NCBI GenBank assembly: GCA_002411345.1 | Contig: DHSL01000046.1 | Span: 1-45,493, forward strand | Length of the DNA stretch: 45,493 nucleotides | DNA from: Bacteroidales bacterium UBA5287 | GTDB taxonomy: Bacteria; Bacteroidota; Bacteroidia; Bacteroidales; Dysgonomonadaceae | Reading direction: 5' to 3' | Shown: in pieces, positions 25,970-34,314 of the stretch | How positions within the stretch are numbered: the stretch's first letter is position 1 | How the letters are laid out: each line of letters starts with the position of its first letter | The notes under the pieces: generated by a model | What the model was told of the DNA's origin: nothing | The model's database searches: none | What the model saw: only the letters and a program-made list of their open reading frames with translations | Made by a program: the position numbers and the translations under genes

Positions 25970-26023
25970 TCATACAATATGTTTAAATAACCTAGTTCTG
26001 AATCTTAATAACTCGCTTGCCAT
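25970..26023 (-). CDS. possible 17-codon upstream ORF in the small-gene leader
   Basis: A short frame reading MASELLRFRTRLFKHIV starts almost at the predicted transcript start and ends 54 bases before the 47-residue gene. It has no Shine-Dalgarno, so it may be leaderless or chance. If translated it could act as a leader peptide. Confidence 0.25.
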   Translation of the reverse strand: MASELLRFRTRLFKHIV

Positions 26024-26034
26024 TAAAATCAGTA

Positions 26035-26042
26035 CAAAGATA
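26035..26042 (-). promoter_or_regulatory. -7 promoter element for the small-protein gene
   Basis: The minus strand reads TATCTTTG, matching the Bacteroidetes TAnnTTTG element. A TTTG lies 15 bases further upstream, closer than the usual 19-21, so the -33 element is uncertain. Confidence 0.5.
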
Positions 26043-26242
26043 CAATAAATTTTGATACAAAACATGTTATACAACATATTTTTTAAACAATTTATGACTT
26101 TTACTATTCTTTTATACTTAAGAGCCTGTAAAAGCGATAAAAAAGAATTGTTTTTCTAGTCTGTCGAAAGTTGTCATTCGCTATGCTTTAAATTAGCGCG
26201 GAAATTAAGCAGAATGACATCAGAGATTTGTGAGACCAAAGT

Positions 26243-26385
26243 CGGAGGTATATCGGAGTTACATCGGAGCTGACTCGGAGCATACTCGGACCATCCTCGG
26301 ACCATCCTCGGACCATCCCCGGACCATCCCCGGACCATCCCCGGACCATCCCCGGACCATCCTCGGAGGTGACTCGGAGGTCTCG
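26243..26385. repeat. tandem array of 13 units with an exact 11-bp period
   Basis: Thirteen consecutive 11-base units each begin CGGA. The central seven are nearly identical (CGGACCATCCT or CGGACCATCCC, from about 26287 to 26363). The outer units diverge progressively on both sides (for example CGGAGTTACAT, CGGAGCTGACT, CGGAGGTGACT). No spacers are present, so it is not a CRISPR. The block is much richer in G and C than its AT-rich surroundings. The frame that crosses it (26188-26454, minus) is only a product of the repeat. Confidence 0.9.
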
Positions 26386-26459
26386 TCCTGATACAGGAAG
26401 GTTGGAGATTTGGAGAATTTTGAGATCATATATATATAAGACTCTATAAAACAAAAAAC

Positions 26460-26488
26460 CTCGTAATAAGTTATATTACGAGATTTTT
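26460..26488 (-). terminator. intrinsic terminator after tRNA-Ser
   Basis: An 8-bp stem (ctcgtaat, 26460-26467, with 26475-26482, loop of 7) has an A run on its left side, which becomes a T run on the minus strand, 7 bases beyond tRNA-Ser. T residues on the right allow use in the other direction too. Confidence 0.7.
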
Positions 26489-26489
26489 G

Positions 26490-26576
26490 CGGAAGCTGGG
26501 GGATTCGAACCCCCGGTACAGTTACCCGTACGGCAGTTTAGCAAACTGCTGGTTTCAGCCACTCACCCAAACTTCC
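26490..26576 (-). tRNA. tRNA-Ser (GCT)
   Basis: The reverse complement is a class II tRNA: acceptor GGAAGTT/AGCTTCC, anticodon arm GCAGTTTGCTAAACTGC (anticodon GCT), a long variable arm pairing GTACGGG/ACTGTAC-like strands, and T arm GGGGGTTCGAATCCCCC, with discriminator G. CCA is not encoded. Confidence 0.95.
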
Positions 26577-26604
26577 TGATTGCTGAATCTTATTAAATTG
26601 GGTG

Positions 26605-26636
26605 CAAAGATACAAGATTGTTTTAAACTTGTCAAA
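26605..26636 (-). promoter_or_regulatory. promoter for tRNA-Ser
   Basis: Minus strand: TTTG (26636-26633), 20 bases, TATCTTTG (26612-26605), a good Bacteroidetes-type promoter, with the start expected about 20-25 bases before the tRNA. Confidence 0.7.
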
Positions 26637-26666
26637 GATTTTCCGTTTTTTTCTCAATAATCTTCC

Positions 26667-26674
26667 TACATTTG
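26667..26674 (+). promoter_or_regulatory. -7 promoter element for mltG
   Basis: TACATTTG matches TAnnTTTG, 26 bases before the mltG ATG. No clear TTTG is seen at the -33 position. Confidence 0.55.
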
Positions 26675-26700
26675 TCATAATTTATTAAGAAATATCATCA

Positions 26701-27744
26701 ATGAGTTCATCAACCAATATAAAACGAGCAAAATTTATTGCTTTTTCATTATCAATAATCATCATTATGCTCGGTCTCGCCGGTATATCCATATATAATA
26801 TGTTATACAAGCAATTTCATAATACAGAATCCGTATACATATATATAGATTCCAGGAAGAATTTTGATGACTTGCTCAATCAACTTAAAGAAAAAGCCAA
26901 TCTTTCGTCCGACAAGACCTTCAGGTTGTTTGCAGACAAGATGAACTATAAGAACAATATGCGAACTGGTAGGTACGAGCTTAAAAAAGGAGAATCCACC
27001 ATTGATTTTATCAGGAAACTACGTTCAGGAAATCAAAGTCCAATAAATATAACATTTAATAATATACGTACAAAAGAAGATCTTTCCGGGAGAATTGCAA
27101 CCCAGCTTATGATTGACAGTACAGAGTTGTTATCCACATTAAATGATTCCGCAAAAGTAGCAACACTTGGTTTCAATTCGAGCACTATAGTCTCCATGTT
27201 TATTCCCAACACCTATGAAGTCTATTGGGACACAAGCATTGACAAAATGTTCAAGCGAATGAAAAAAGAATATGACGGATTTTGGAATGACGAAAGAAAA
27301 GCCAAAGCCAAAAAAATTGGATTAACGCAAACCGAAGTCTCCACACTTGCCTCCATTGTTGAAGAAGAATGCACCTATTCAGATGAATATCCAGTTGTTG
27401 CAGGACTCTATTTAAACAGAATTAAGAAAAACATACCCCTACAAGCCGACCCAACCGTTAAGTTTGCAGTTGGAGATTTCACATTGAAGCGCATTTTGTT
27501 TAAACATCTGGAGATAGACTCACCATATAACACCTATAAATCCAGCGGGTTACCCCCCGGTCCTATTCGTATTCCATCAATCAAATCAATTGATGGAACC
27601 CTCAATGCTCAAAACAACAATTATTTATATATGTGTGCCAAAGAAGATTTATCCGGCAGGCACAATTTCGCCACTAATCTTTCCGAGCATAATGCCAATG
27701 CATCCCGTTATCAGCGTGCATTAAATGAGAGACGTATTTTTTAA
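26701..27744 (+). CDS. mltG: endolytic murein transglycosylase MltG
   Basis: A 347-residue YceG-like protein with one N-terminal membrane anchor (about 12-36), a LysM-like region (YIDSRKNFDDLLNQLKEKA) and the catalytic domain with STLASIVEEE (catalytic Glu221), LYLNRIKKNIPLQADPTVKF and YNTYKSSGLPPGPIRIPS. It cleaves nascent peptidoglycan strands at the inner membrane and may set glycan length. Its end overlaps the ribF end tail to tail by 24 bases. Confidence 0.93.
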   Translation: MSSSTNIKRAKFIAFSLSIIIIMLGLAGISIYNMLYKQFHNTESVYIYIDSRKNFDDLLNQLKEKANLSSDKTFRLFADKMNYKNNMRTGRYELKKGESTIDFIRKLRSGNQSPINITFNNIRTKEDLSGRIATQLMIDSTELLSTLNDSAKVATLGFNSSTIVSMFIPNTYEVYWDTSIDKMFKRMKKEYDGFWNDERKAKAKKIGLTQTEVSTLASIVEEECTYSDEYPVVAGLYLNRIKKNIPLQADPTVKFAVGDFTLKRILFKHLEIDSPYNTYKSSGLPPGPIRIPSIKSIDGTLNAQNNNYLYMCAKEDLSGRHNFATNLSEHNANASRYQRALNERRIF

Positions 27745-28671
27745 TCGTCTTATCACATTCATTTTATCCTCCTGAATTTGGTTAGTCAGTTTTTCCATCG
27801 AGTCAAATTTTTCATCAGACCGAATAAAATCAATAAATTCGACTGTAAGTCCCTGATTATATAAATTACCCTCGAAGTCGAAGATATTTACCTCGACACT
27901 TATTTCCAAATCCTCATGTAACGTCGGTCGTTTGCCTATGTACAACATTCCATCGTACACCCTACTATCAGCCAGGTGCACTTTCACAGCATACACACCC
28001 AGTAGAGGAATCACTTTATATTTTTCCCAAGCCTGAATATTAGCCGTAGGGAATCCGATTGTCCGTCCGACCTGGAATCCCTCAATAATTTTTCCCGAGA
28101 TAGTATAATTATAAGACAACAACCTGTTAGCCTCAACTATTTTTCCCTCTTTAAGTAAAATTCTTATTTTGCTTGAGCTTATTGAATGCTCTTCATATCG
28201 ATATTCCTTTGCCTGAATAACCCTCATTCCAACGGACTCACCATACCTTTTATAATCTTCGAATCCTTCCTCGCGATTATGTCCAAATCGATGATCATGT
28301 CCAACGAACAATGTTGTTACTCCAAGTCGTTTGCTCAACACATCCACAATAAATTCTTCAGCCGTCATCTGTGAAAGCTCCTTTGTAAAAGGCAAGCTAA
28401 AACAGTAATCAATTCCCGTTGTATCAAGTTGATGTAGTTTTTCGTCATACCCACACAACAATGCAGGTTGATATTCCTGTTGCAAAACTTTGCGCGGATG
28501 TATTGGAAAAGTGATTACTGCAGAAGGCAGTCCCAGGCGTCGAGCCTCATTTTTTACTTGTTCGATCAAAAAACGATGTCCCATATGAACTCCATCAAAA
28601 AAGCCCATTGTTGCAACACTTTCAACTAAGTTTTGTTTTGTGTCGACAGAAGTAACATTTAATATTTTCAT
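27721..28671 (-). CDS. ribF: bifunctional riboflavin kinase / FAD synthetase
   Basis: A 316-residue enzyme that makes FMN from riboflavin and FAD from FMN. The N-terminal nucleotidyltransferase domain has ATMGFFDGVHMGHRFLIEQV, FVGHDHRFGHNREEG and SISSSKIRILLKEG. The C-terminal kinase domain (about 185-310) has GFQVGRTIGFPTANI and VEVNIFDFEGNLYNQ. The length is typical. The 3' end shares 24 bases with mltG on the opposite strand. A multi-pass membrane protein gene lies 40 bases upstream. Confidence 0.95.
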   Translation of the reverse strand: MKILNVTSVDTKQNLVESVATMGFFDGVHMGHRFLIEQVKNEARRLGLPSAVITFPIHPRKVLQQEYQPALLCGYDEKLHQLDTTGIDYCFSLPFTKELSQMTAEEFIVDVLSKRLGVTTLFVGHDHRFGHNREEGFEDYKRYGESVGMRVIQAKEYRYEEHSISSSKIRILLKEGKIVEANRLLSYNYTISGKIIEGFQVGRTIGFPTANIQAWEKYKVIPLLGVYAVKVHLADSRVYDGMLYIGKRPTLHEDLEISVEVNIFDFEGNLYNQGLTVEFIDFIRSDEKFDSMEKLTNQIQEDKMNVIRRLKNTSLI

Positions 28672-28711
28672 TGTCTCTCAAAAGCCCTCTAATAACCTAA
28701 AATACAAGTAT

Positions 28712-29728
28712 TTAAAACGGAGATAAATCCGTATAACATTTAATAAAAAAGTAAGATGTCAATAAAACCAACATGATAAAATAGAAATAGACCCCCCATT
28801 TATCCGTTGTAGTAGAATAGTAATGTGAAATAACCAAGGATAACAATGATATAATAATAAACAACCATAAAAGGCTCTGTCCAATATATGTAATCTGCAG
28901 AATTATGGAGAATATAATTAACACAACACTAAACGTAATAAATTTTTGAGAAAGCACTTTATCTCTGAAAAAGTGTTTAAAATCAATTACAATATGACTA
29001 ATTATAAGTACCAGTAAAAGCACGATGAATCCCCATTGAGGTACTGTAAAAAACCAGTAGCTACCAAAATCTATGTTATCATAACAATAAAACGGCAGTA
29101 AAAATCCGCCAATATTATCTCCAAAAACAAAGAGAGAAAAAACAAAGATATAAACTAGAAAAGCCCCAAGTAAAGTAGAGAAAAACGATTTTGCAGTTAA
29201 TCCATTCATCATTCTCTGTCCAATCCACCATAAAGGAATAAACATGAGCGCATAGATTTGGAAAACGCCAGCAATAGATATCAACACAGAAGCTTGAAAC
29301 GAATATTTCTGTGGTCTGCTGTTTTGATAAGAATCAGTCAATGGCACCATTGCCCACAATATAAAGATTGTAGCCAATAAATCCGGGCTAATAGACAGAG
29401 ATATTGGGTGTAAACTAAAAAGGATTAAAGGAATTACCAGTGGTAAGTTTGATCGTCCTCTAATTAATCCATATTTAACATTAAGTTGCGATAAAATAAT
29501 TGCGATAATAAAAACGCACACAGAACTTAATATAAATGAAGTCCATGGGTCAGTAAAAAGAGGTGCAATAACATCCCATAAATAGTTGGCATTAGTTGAT
29601 TTATACTCAATCACCCCCAACTGATTGAACATTAAATACCTCATCAATATAACAATCACTATAGCTATCACACTAAAAAGTCGTGATTCTATAATTATTG
29701 TCTTGAAATTTTTTACTGTTGAATTCAT
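28712..29728 (-). CDS. multi-pass membrane protein, 338 aa
   Basis: About eight to ten hydrophobic segments span the protein, starting with FSVIAIVIVILMRYLMFNQL; short polar loops include YGLIRGRSNLPLV and QNSRPQKYSF. No catalytic motif is seen. It resembles Bacteroidetes membrane proteins of unknown function found beside purD (DUF6427-like), but I cannot confirm the family. It starts 3 bases beyond the purD stop, so it is very likely co-transcribed and perhaps translationally coupled with purD. Function is unknown. Confidence 0.75.
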   Translation of the reverse strand: MNSTVKNFKTIIIESRLFSVIAIVIVILMRYLMFNQLGVIEYKSTNANYLWDVIAPLFTDPWTSFILSSVCVFIIAIILSQLNVKYGLIRGRSNLPLVIPLILFSLHPISLSISPDLLATIFILWAMVPLTDSYQNSRPQKYSFQASVLISIAGVFQIYALMFIPLWWIGQRMMNGLTAKSFFSTLLGAFLVYIFVFSLFVFGDNIGGFLLPFYCYDNIDFGSYWFFTVPQWGFIVLLLVLIISHIVIDFKHFFRDKVLSQKFITFSVVLIIFSIILQITYIGQSLLWLFIIISLLSLVISHYYSTTTDKWGVYFYFIMLVLLTSYFFIKCYTDLSPF

Positions 29729-29731
29729 TCT

Positions 29732-31018
29732 TTAAAGTAAATCTAAGCCAATATCTTTTCTATAATACTTTTTTTCAAAATCTATTTTCTCAATATTCTT
29801 ATATGAAGTTGCCAGCGCCTCCTGTATGGTATCCCCTAAAGAAGTAACGCTCAACACCCTACCGCCCGAAGTTACAACATTATTATTGTTTTTTATTGTT
29901 GTACCTGCATGAAAAACAATACTATCAGTTACTTTATCCAATCCCGTAATTGTTTTTCCTTTTTCATAACTACCCGGGTATCCACCAGACACCATCATTA
30001 CTGTAGTTGCGTATCTTGGGTCGATTTCAATGTCAGTAGAGCCAAGTTTTTGTATTGCCACCTGGCAGAACAGAAAGAGTAAATCCGATTTTATACGAGG
30101 TATAACCACTTCTGTTTCCGGGTCACCCATTCTAACATTATATTCAATCACTTTAGGTTCACCGCCGACATTCATCAATCCCACAAAGATAAATCCTTTA
30201 TAACGAATATTATCCTCTTCTATACCGTCGATTGTAGGGATTATAACCTGTTTTTCAACTTTTTGCATGAATTCTTCGTCGGCAAAAGGCACCGGTGAGA
30301 CAGCTCCCATACCTCCGGTATTTAAACCAGTATCCCCTTCCCCTACTCTTTTATAGTCTTTAGCAACAGGTAATATCTTATATGATTTTCCATCCGTCAG
30401 GACAAATACCGAACATTCGATACCCGACAAATACTCTTCAATTACAACTTTTTTACTTGCAGCACCAAACTTACCATTGAGCATTTCATAGAGAATACTC
30501 TTTGCCTCGTTGATGTTTTCAGTTATGAGCACCCCTTTTCCCGCAGCCAATCCATCAGCCTTTAGCACATAGGGAGCAGAGAGTGAATCCAAGAATTGAT
30601 TTCCCTCATCATAATTTTCGAGAGTAACCGTTAGATATTTTGCAGTAGGAATTTTATGTCGAATCATAAATTCTTTTGCAAAATCTTTACTACCCTCTAA
30701 TTTTGCTCCTTTCATAGATGGTCCAATCACAGCAATATGACAAATATCTTCATCGTCTCTGAAATAATCAAATATTCCTTCCACCAAAGGGTCTTCCGGT
30801 CCTACAACAATCATATCTATATTATTGTTGAGTGAAAATTCCTTTATCCCTTCAAAGTCGGTAACCGACATTTCAATATTCTTTCCTATCGTTGCCGTTC
30901 CAGCATTTCCCGGCGCGATAAAAAGATTATTAAGAAGTTTACTTTCACGTAATTTCCACGCAAGCGCATGTTCACGTCCACCTGATCCGAGCAATAAAAC
31001 ATTCATATTTATTTGCAT
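29732..31018 (-). CDS. purD: phosphoribosylamine-glycine ligase
   Basis: A 428-residue ATP-grasp enzyme for the second step of purine synthesis: phosphoribosylamine plus glycine plus ATP to GAR. Signatures: NVLLLGSGGREHALAWKL at the start, VGPEDPLVEGIFDYF, the ATP-grasp core PYVLKADGLAAGKGVLI, VIEEYLSGIECSVFVLTDG, and GDTGLNTGGMGAVSP near EYNVRMGDPETEVV. A second ATG four codons in (31006) would start exactly at NVLLLGSG and is an equally good start. The membrane protein gene follows 3 bases downstream. FabK-like gene transcription diverges from the upstream side. Confidence 0.96.
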   Translation of the reverse strand: MQINMNVLLLGSGGREHALAWKLRESKLLNNLFIAPGNAGTATIGKNIEMSVTDFEGIKEFSLNNNIDMIVVGPEDPLVEGIFDYFRDDEDICHIAVIGPSMKGAKLEGSKDFAKEFMIRHKIPTAKYLTVTLENYDEGNQFLDSLSAPYVLKADGLAAGKGVLITENINEAKSILYEMLNGKFGAASKKVVIEEYLSGIECSVFVLTDGKSYKILPVAKDYKRVGEGDTGLNTGGMGAVSPVPFADEEFMQKVEKQVIIPTIDGIEEDNIRYKGFIFVGLMNVGGEPKVIEYNVRMGDPETEVVIPRIKSDLLFLFCQVAIQKLGSTDIEIDPRYATTVMMVSGGYPGSYEKGKTITGLDKVTDSIVFHAGTTIKNNNNVVTSGGRVLSVTSLGDTIQEALATSYKNIEKIDFEKKYYRKDIGLDLL

Positions 31019-31104
31019 TAAAAAATATCAAGATGCAAATCTAATAAAATTCATTCAAAAAACGGTTAAAATATTCTTTAACTAATAAAGTCGTCAGAAA
31101 AAAC

Positions 31105-31112
31105 TATCTTTG
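31105..31112 (+). promoter_or_regulatory. -7 promoter element for the FabK-like gene
   Basis: TATCTTTG matches TAnnTTTG, 21 bases before the ATG at 31134. The -33 element is unclear. Confidence 0.5.
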
Positions 31113-31133
31113 TAATAAAGAAAAAGGTTACAA

Positions 31134-32087
31134 ATGCAAACAAATAATATAACTAAACTTTTTAATATTAAATATCCGATCATCCAAGGAGGGATGGTTT
31201 GGTGTAGTGGTTGGCGATTAGCATCAGCCGTAAGTAATGCCGGAGGATTAGGATTGATAGGCGCCGGTTCAATGCATCCCGAAACATTACGTGAGCATAT
31301 TCAAAAATGCAAATCAGCAACTGTTGACATTCCATTCGGCGTAAATATACCACTCATGTATCCTCAGATAGATGATATCATGCAAATAGTTAAGGAAGAG
31401 CAAGTTCCTATAGTATTTACATCAGCAGGCAATCCGAAGACATGGACATCCTATTTAAAAGATGCCGGCATAAAAGTAGTACATGTTGTTTCCAGTTCGA
31501 AATTTGCCCTTAAGTGCCAGGAAGCCGGTGTTGACGCTATTGTAGCCGAAGGATTTGAGGCCGGTGGTCATAATGGAAGAGAAGAAACAACCACACTTAC
31601 TTTGATTCCCCAAGTACGTGATGCCGTTTCATTACCACTTATTGCTGCCGGTGGTATTGCCACAGGAGGAGCTATGGCCGCAGCATTTGCGTTAGGCGCA
31701 GACGGAGTTCAGGTAGGCACACGATTTGCCCTTACCACCGAAAGTTCAGCCAATGAAGAATTCAAACAATGCTGTCTTCAATTAAAAGAAGGTGACACCA
31801 TGCTGACATTAAAAAAGCTTGCCCCTGCCCGCTTAATAAAAAATGATTTTTATCGTCAAGTTCACGAATTAGAAAACAAAGGAGCTACGGAAGAAGAGTT
31901 CAGGACCCTTCTTGGAAAAGGCCGTGCAAAACGAGGCATGTTTGAAGGAGATTTATCCGAAGGCGAGTTAGAAATTGGTCAGATTGCCTCACATATTAAA
32001 TCTATTTTGCCAGCAAAGCAAGTAGTTGAAGAAATGATGAATGAATTTCGTGAAACCACTCAACGATTGTCAAAATATACTTTTTAA
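31134..32087 (+). CDS. FMN-dependent nitronate monooxygenase / FabK-type enoyl-ACP reductase
   Basis: A 317-residue TIM-barrel flavoprotein. The FMN and active-site segments are visible: YPIIQGGMVWCSGWRLASAV, NAGGLGLIGAGSMHPE, GVNIPLM, IVFTSAGNPK, AIVAEGFEAGGHNGREETTT (the family catalytic His in GGH) and PLIAAGGIATGGAMAAAFAL-GADGVQVGTRF. FabK members finish each fatty-acid elongation cycle by reducing trans-2-enoyl-ACP, and nitronate monooxygenases oxidise alkyl nitronates. The AEGFEAGGHNG form resembles FabK of Bacteroidales, which favours the lipid role, but sequence alone does not decide. A DPP-IV gene starts 5 bases downstream. Confidence 0.8.
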   Translation: MQTNNITKLFNIKYPIIQGGMVWCSGWRLASAVSNAGGLGLIGAGSMHPETLREHIQKCKSATVDIPFGVNIPLMYPQIDDIMQIVKEEQVPIVFTSAGNPKTWTSYLKDAGIKVVHVVSSSKFALKCQEAGVDAIVAEGFEAGGHNGREETTTLTLIPQVRDAVSLPLIAAGGIATGGAMAAAFALGADGVQVGTRFALTTESSANEEFKQCCLQLKEGDTMLTLKKLAPARLIKNDFYRQVHELENKGATEEEFRTLLGKGRAKRGMFEGDLSEGELEIGQIASHIKSILPAKQVVEEMMNEFRETTQRLSKYTF

Positions 32088-32091
32088 TAAT

Positions 32092-34245
32092 ATGATAAAA
32101 ATAAAAAGCTTAACACTTTCAATTTTAGTTTTTTTCTTCGCCTTTAGCAACTGTTTAGCCCAGCAAACCAGGTGGTTTACCTTAGAAGAGCTTATTCCCG
32201 GCGGCGTTGATTTTTACACTTTTTATCCTCGACATACCACTCAATATCAATGGCATGGAGATCAATTAGTACAATTAAGAAATGATTCAGTATGGATTTC
32301 CGATAATCCAATGAAACAAACCGAAAAAGTTGTTTTTACTTTTTCAGATATTGAAGACATCATTGCTAATGGAGAAGACATATATCATCTTCAGTTCCCA
32401 TTATCAGCAGATTCTCCAGTCCAGTTTTTTTCACGTTCCGGATCAGGTTTTTATGATATAAAGAAAAAACAACCACTTTCATTCTTTACTTATCCTGATA
32501 AGAGTGAGAATCATGATATATCTGTAGAAAGCCAATCATTAGCATACAATATTTCCAATAATTTATACATCCTTGACAAAAATGGTAAAACCACCGCCAT
32601 ATCATCAGAAGAGAACAAAGGAATTGTTTATGGGCAAGCTGTTCATAGAAATGAATTTGGTATAACCAAAGGTACATTTTGGTCGCCCACCGGAAACAAG
32701 CTTGCTTTTTACAGGATGGATGAAACTATGGTTACGGATTACCCTTTAGTTGATACATCAACAAGGATTGCCGAAGTTCGCAATATTAAATATCCGATGG
32801 CTGGGATGACCAGTCACGAAGTCACAGTTGGTATTTATGATATATCAACAGGAAAAACTATTTATCTACAGGCCGGTGACCCTAAAGATAGATATTTCAC
32901 CAATATTGGTTGGAGTCCGAACGAAAAACATTTATTTTTGGCCGAGTTAAACAGAGATCAGAACCAGATGAAACTATTGATGTTTAATGCCACCACCGGT
33001 GAATTAGAGAAACTATTGTTTGAAGAACAACATCCAAAATATGTAGAGCCAGAGAACCCCGTTTTATTTGTTCCAAAGCGTACAGATCAGTTTATTTGGC
33101 AAAGCAAAAGAGATGGGCACAATCACCTATATCTGTATGACGTTTCAGGTAAATTATTAAAACAGTTGACTTCCGGGAATTGGGATGTTACAGAAGTGAT
33201 AGGATTTGACGAAAAAGGGAATAACCTCTTTTTTGCCAGTACAAATCCAACTCCGATGGACAGACATATTTATAAGTTGAACTTAAAAAATGGAAAATCA
33301 ACAAAGTTGACGACTGTTAGTGGCATTCACAACGGAACAATGAGCCAATCGGGAAAATATTTGCTCGACAGGTTTTCATCGCACAACAATCCGGGTATGA
33401 TGTATTGCTTAAATACAAATAATAATAAGTTAACCGAATTGACATCAATAAAGAATCCCTATTCGGATTATCTTGTACCAACAGTTAATTCAGGGACAAT
33501 AAAAGCTGCCGATTCCATAACAGATTTACATTATCGTTTTGTAAAACCAGCAGATTTTGATCCTGCAAAAAAATACCCAGTAGTGATATATGTATATGGA
33601 GGTCCCCATTCTCAAATGGTTCAAAACAGTTGGCGTTATGGTTCAGGAGGTTGGGAATTTTATATGGCCCAAAAGGGATATCTTGTTTTTGTTATGGACA
33701 ACAGAGGCACATCCAACAGAGGTTTAGACTTTGAGAATGTAACCTTTAGGAAACTAGGTATAGAAGAGTCCCTTGATCAAATGGAAGGAGTAAAATTTCT
33801 TCGATCCCTTCCTTATGTAGATCACAATCGATTAGGCATTCATGGTTGGAGTTATGGAGGATTTATGACTATCAACATGCTACTTAGATATCCAGATGTT
33901 TTTAAAGTAGGAGTTGCCGGTGGTCCGGTTATCGACTGGAAATATTACGAAGTTATGTATGGCGAGCGCTATATGGATACACCCCAACAAAATGCTTCAG
34001 GATATGAAGAGACCAGTTTACTCAATAAAGCAGACAAGTTAAAAGGCCGATTGCTTATTATTCATGGAGACAACGACCCAACTGTTGTTTGGCAAAACAG
34101 TATTCAGTTTTTGGACGCATGTATAGCAGCAGGCACTCATCCAGACTATTTTATTTATCCTGGTCACGGACACAATATGATAGGTCACGATCGTGTTCAT
34201 TTACACGAACATATAACCCGTTATTTTGATGATTTCATGGAATAA
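32092..34245 (+). CDS. dipeptidyl peptidase IV-type serine peptidase (S9)
   Basis: A 717-residue secreted S9 peptidase. The start at 32092 is chosen because it gives a clean signal peptide (MIKIKSLTLSILVFFFAFSN, cleaved near CLAQ); an earlier in-frame ATG at 32041 lies inside the upstream gene. The N-terminal beta-propeller (about 40-480) contains NNLYILDKNGKT, GTFWSPTGNKLAFYRMDE and SKRDGHNHLYLYD. The C-terminal alpha/beta hydrolase has the triad: GWSYGGF with Ser587, HGDNDPTV with Asp662 and PGHGHNM with His692 or His694. It removes X-Pro or X-Ala dipeptides from peptide N termini in the periplasm, feeding amino-acid fermentation. It lies 5 bases after the FabK-like gene. Confidence 0.9.
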   Translation: MIKIKSLTLSILVFFFAFSNCLAQQTRWFTLEELIPGGVDFYTFYPRHTTQYQWHGDQLVQLRNDSVWISDNPMKQTEKVVFTFSDIEDIIANGEDIYHLQFPLSADSPVQFFSRSGSGFYDIKKKQPLSFFTYPDKSENHDISVESQSLAYNISNNLYILDKNGKTTAISSEENKGIVYGQAVHRNEFGITKGTFWSPTGNKLAFYRMDETMVTDYPLVDTSTRIAEVRNIKYPMAGMTSHEVTVGIYDISTGKTIYLQAGDPKDRYFTNIGWSPNEKHLFLAELNRDQNQMKLLMFNATTGELEKLLFEEQHPKYVEPENPVLFVPKRTDQFIWQSKRDGHNHLYLYDVSGKLLKQLTSGNWDVTEVIGFDEKGNNLFFASTNPTPMDRHIYKLNLKNGKSTKLTTVSGIHNGTMSQSGKYLLDRFSSHNNPGMMYCLNTNNNKLTELTSIKNPYSDYLVPTVNSGTIKAADSITDLHYRFVKPADFDPAKKYPVVIYVYGGPHSQMVQNSWRYGSGGWEFYMAQKGYLVFVMDNRGTSNRGLDFENVTFRKLGIEESLDQMEGVKFLRSLPYVDHNRLGIHGWSYGGFMTINMLLRYPDVFKVGVAGGPVIDWKYYEVMYGERYMDTPQQNASGYEETSLLNKADKLKGRLLIIHGDNDPTVVWQNSIQFLDACIAAGTHPDYFIYPGHGHNMIGHDRVHLHEHITRYFDDFME

Positions 34246-34314
34246 TTCTTTGAACATATTCAATTAACAGATCATTTTCACAATTTAAAATTTACTTGTA
34301 CTTTTACAATCATT

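Noticed and set aside
26243..26385. CRISPR array
   Set aside because: Units are 11 bases with no spacers, and no cas genes are near.
26188..26454. 88-codon minus-strand frame across the 11-bp array
   Set aside because: Its Gly/Asp/Trp/Ser repeats are the forced translation of the array; an 11-base period shifts frame each unit, and there is no ribosome site or sensible flanking sequence.
32041..32091. Earlier start for the DPP-IV-type peptidase
   Set aside because: It would lie inside the upstream gene and hide the clean signal peptide that starts at 32092.
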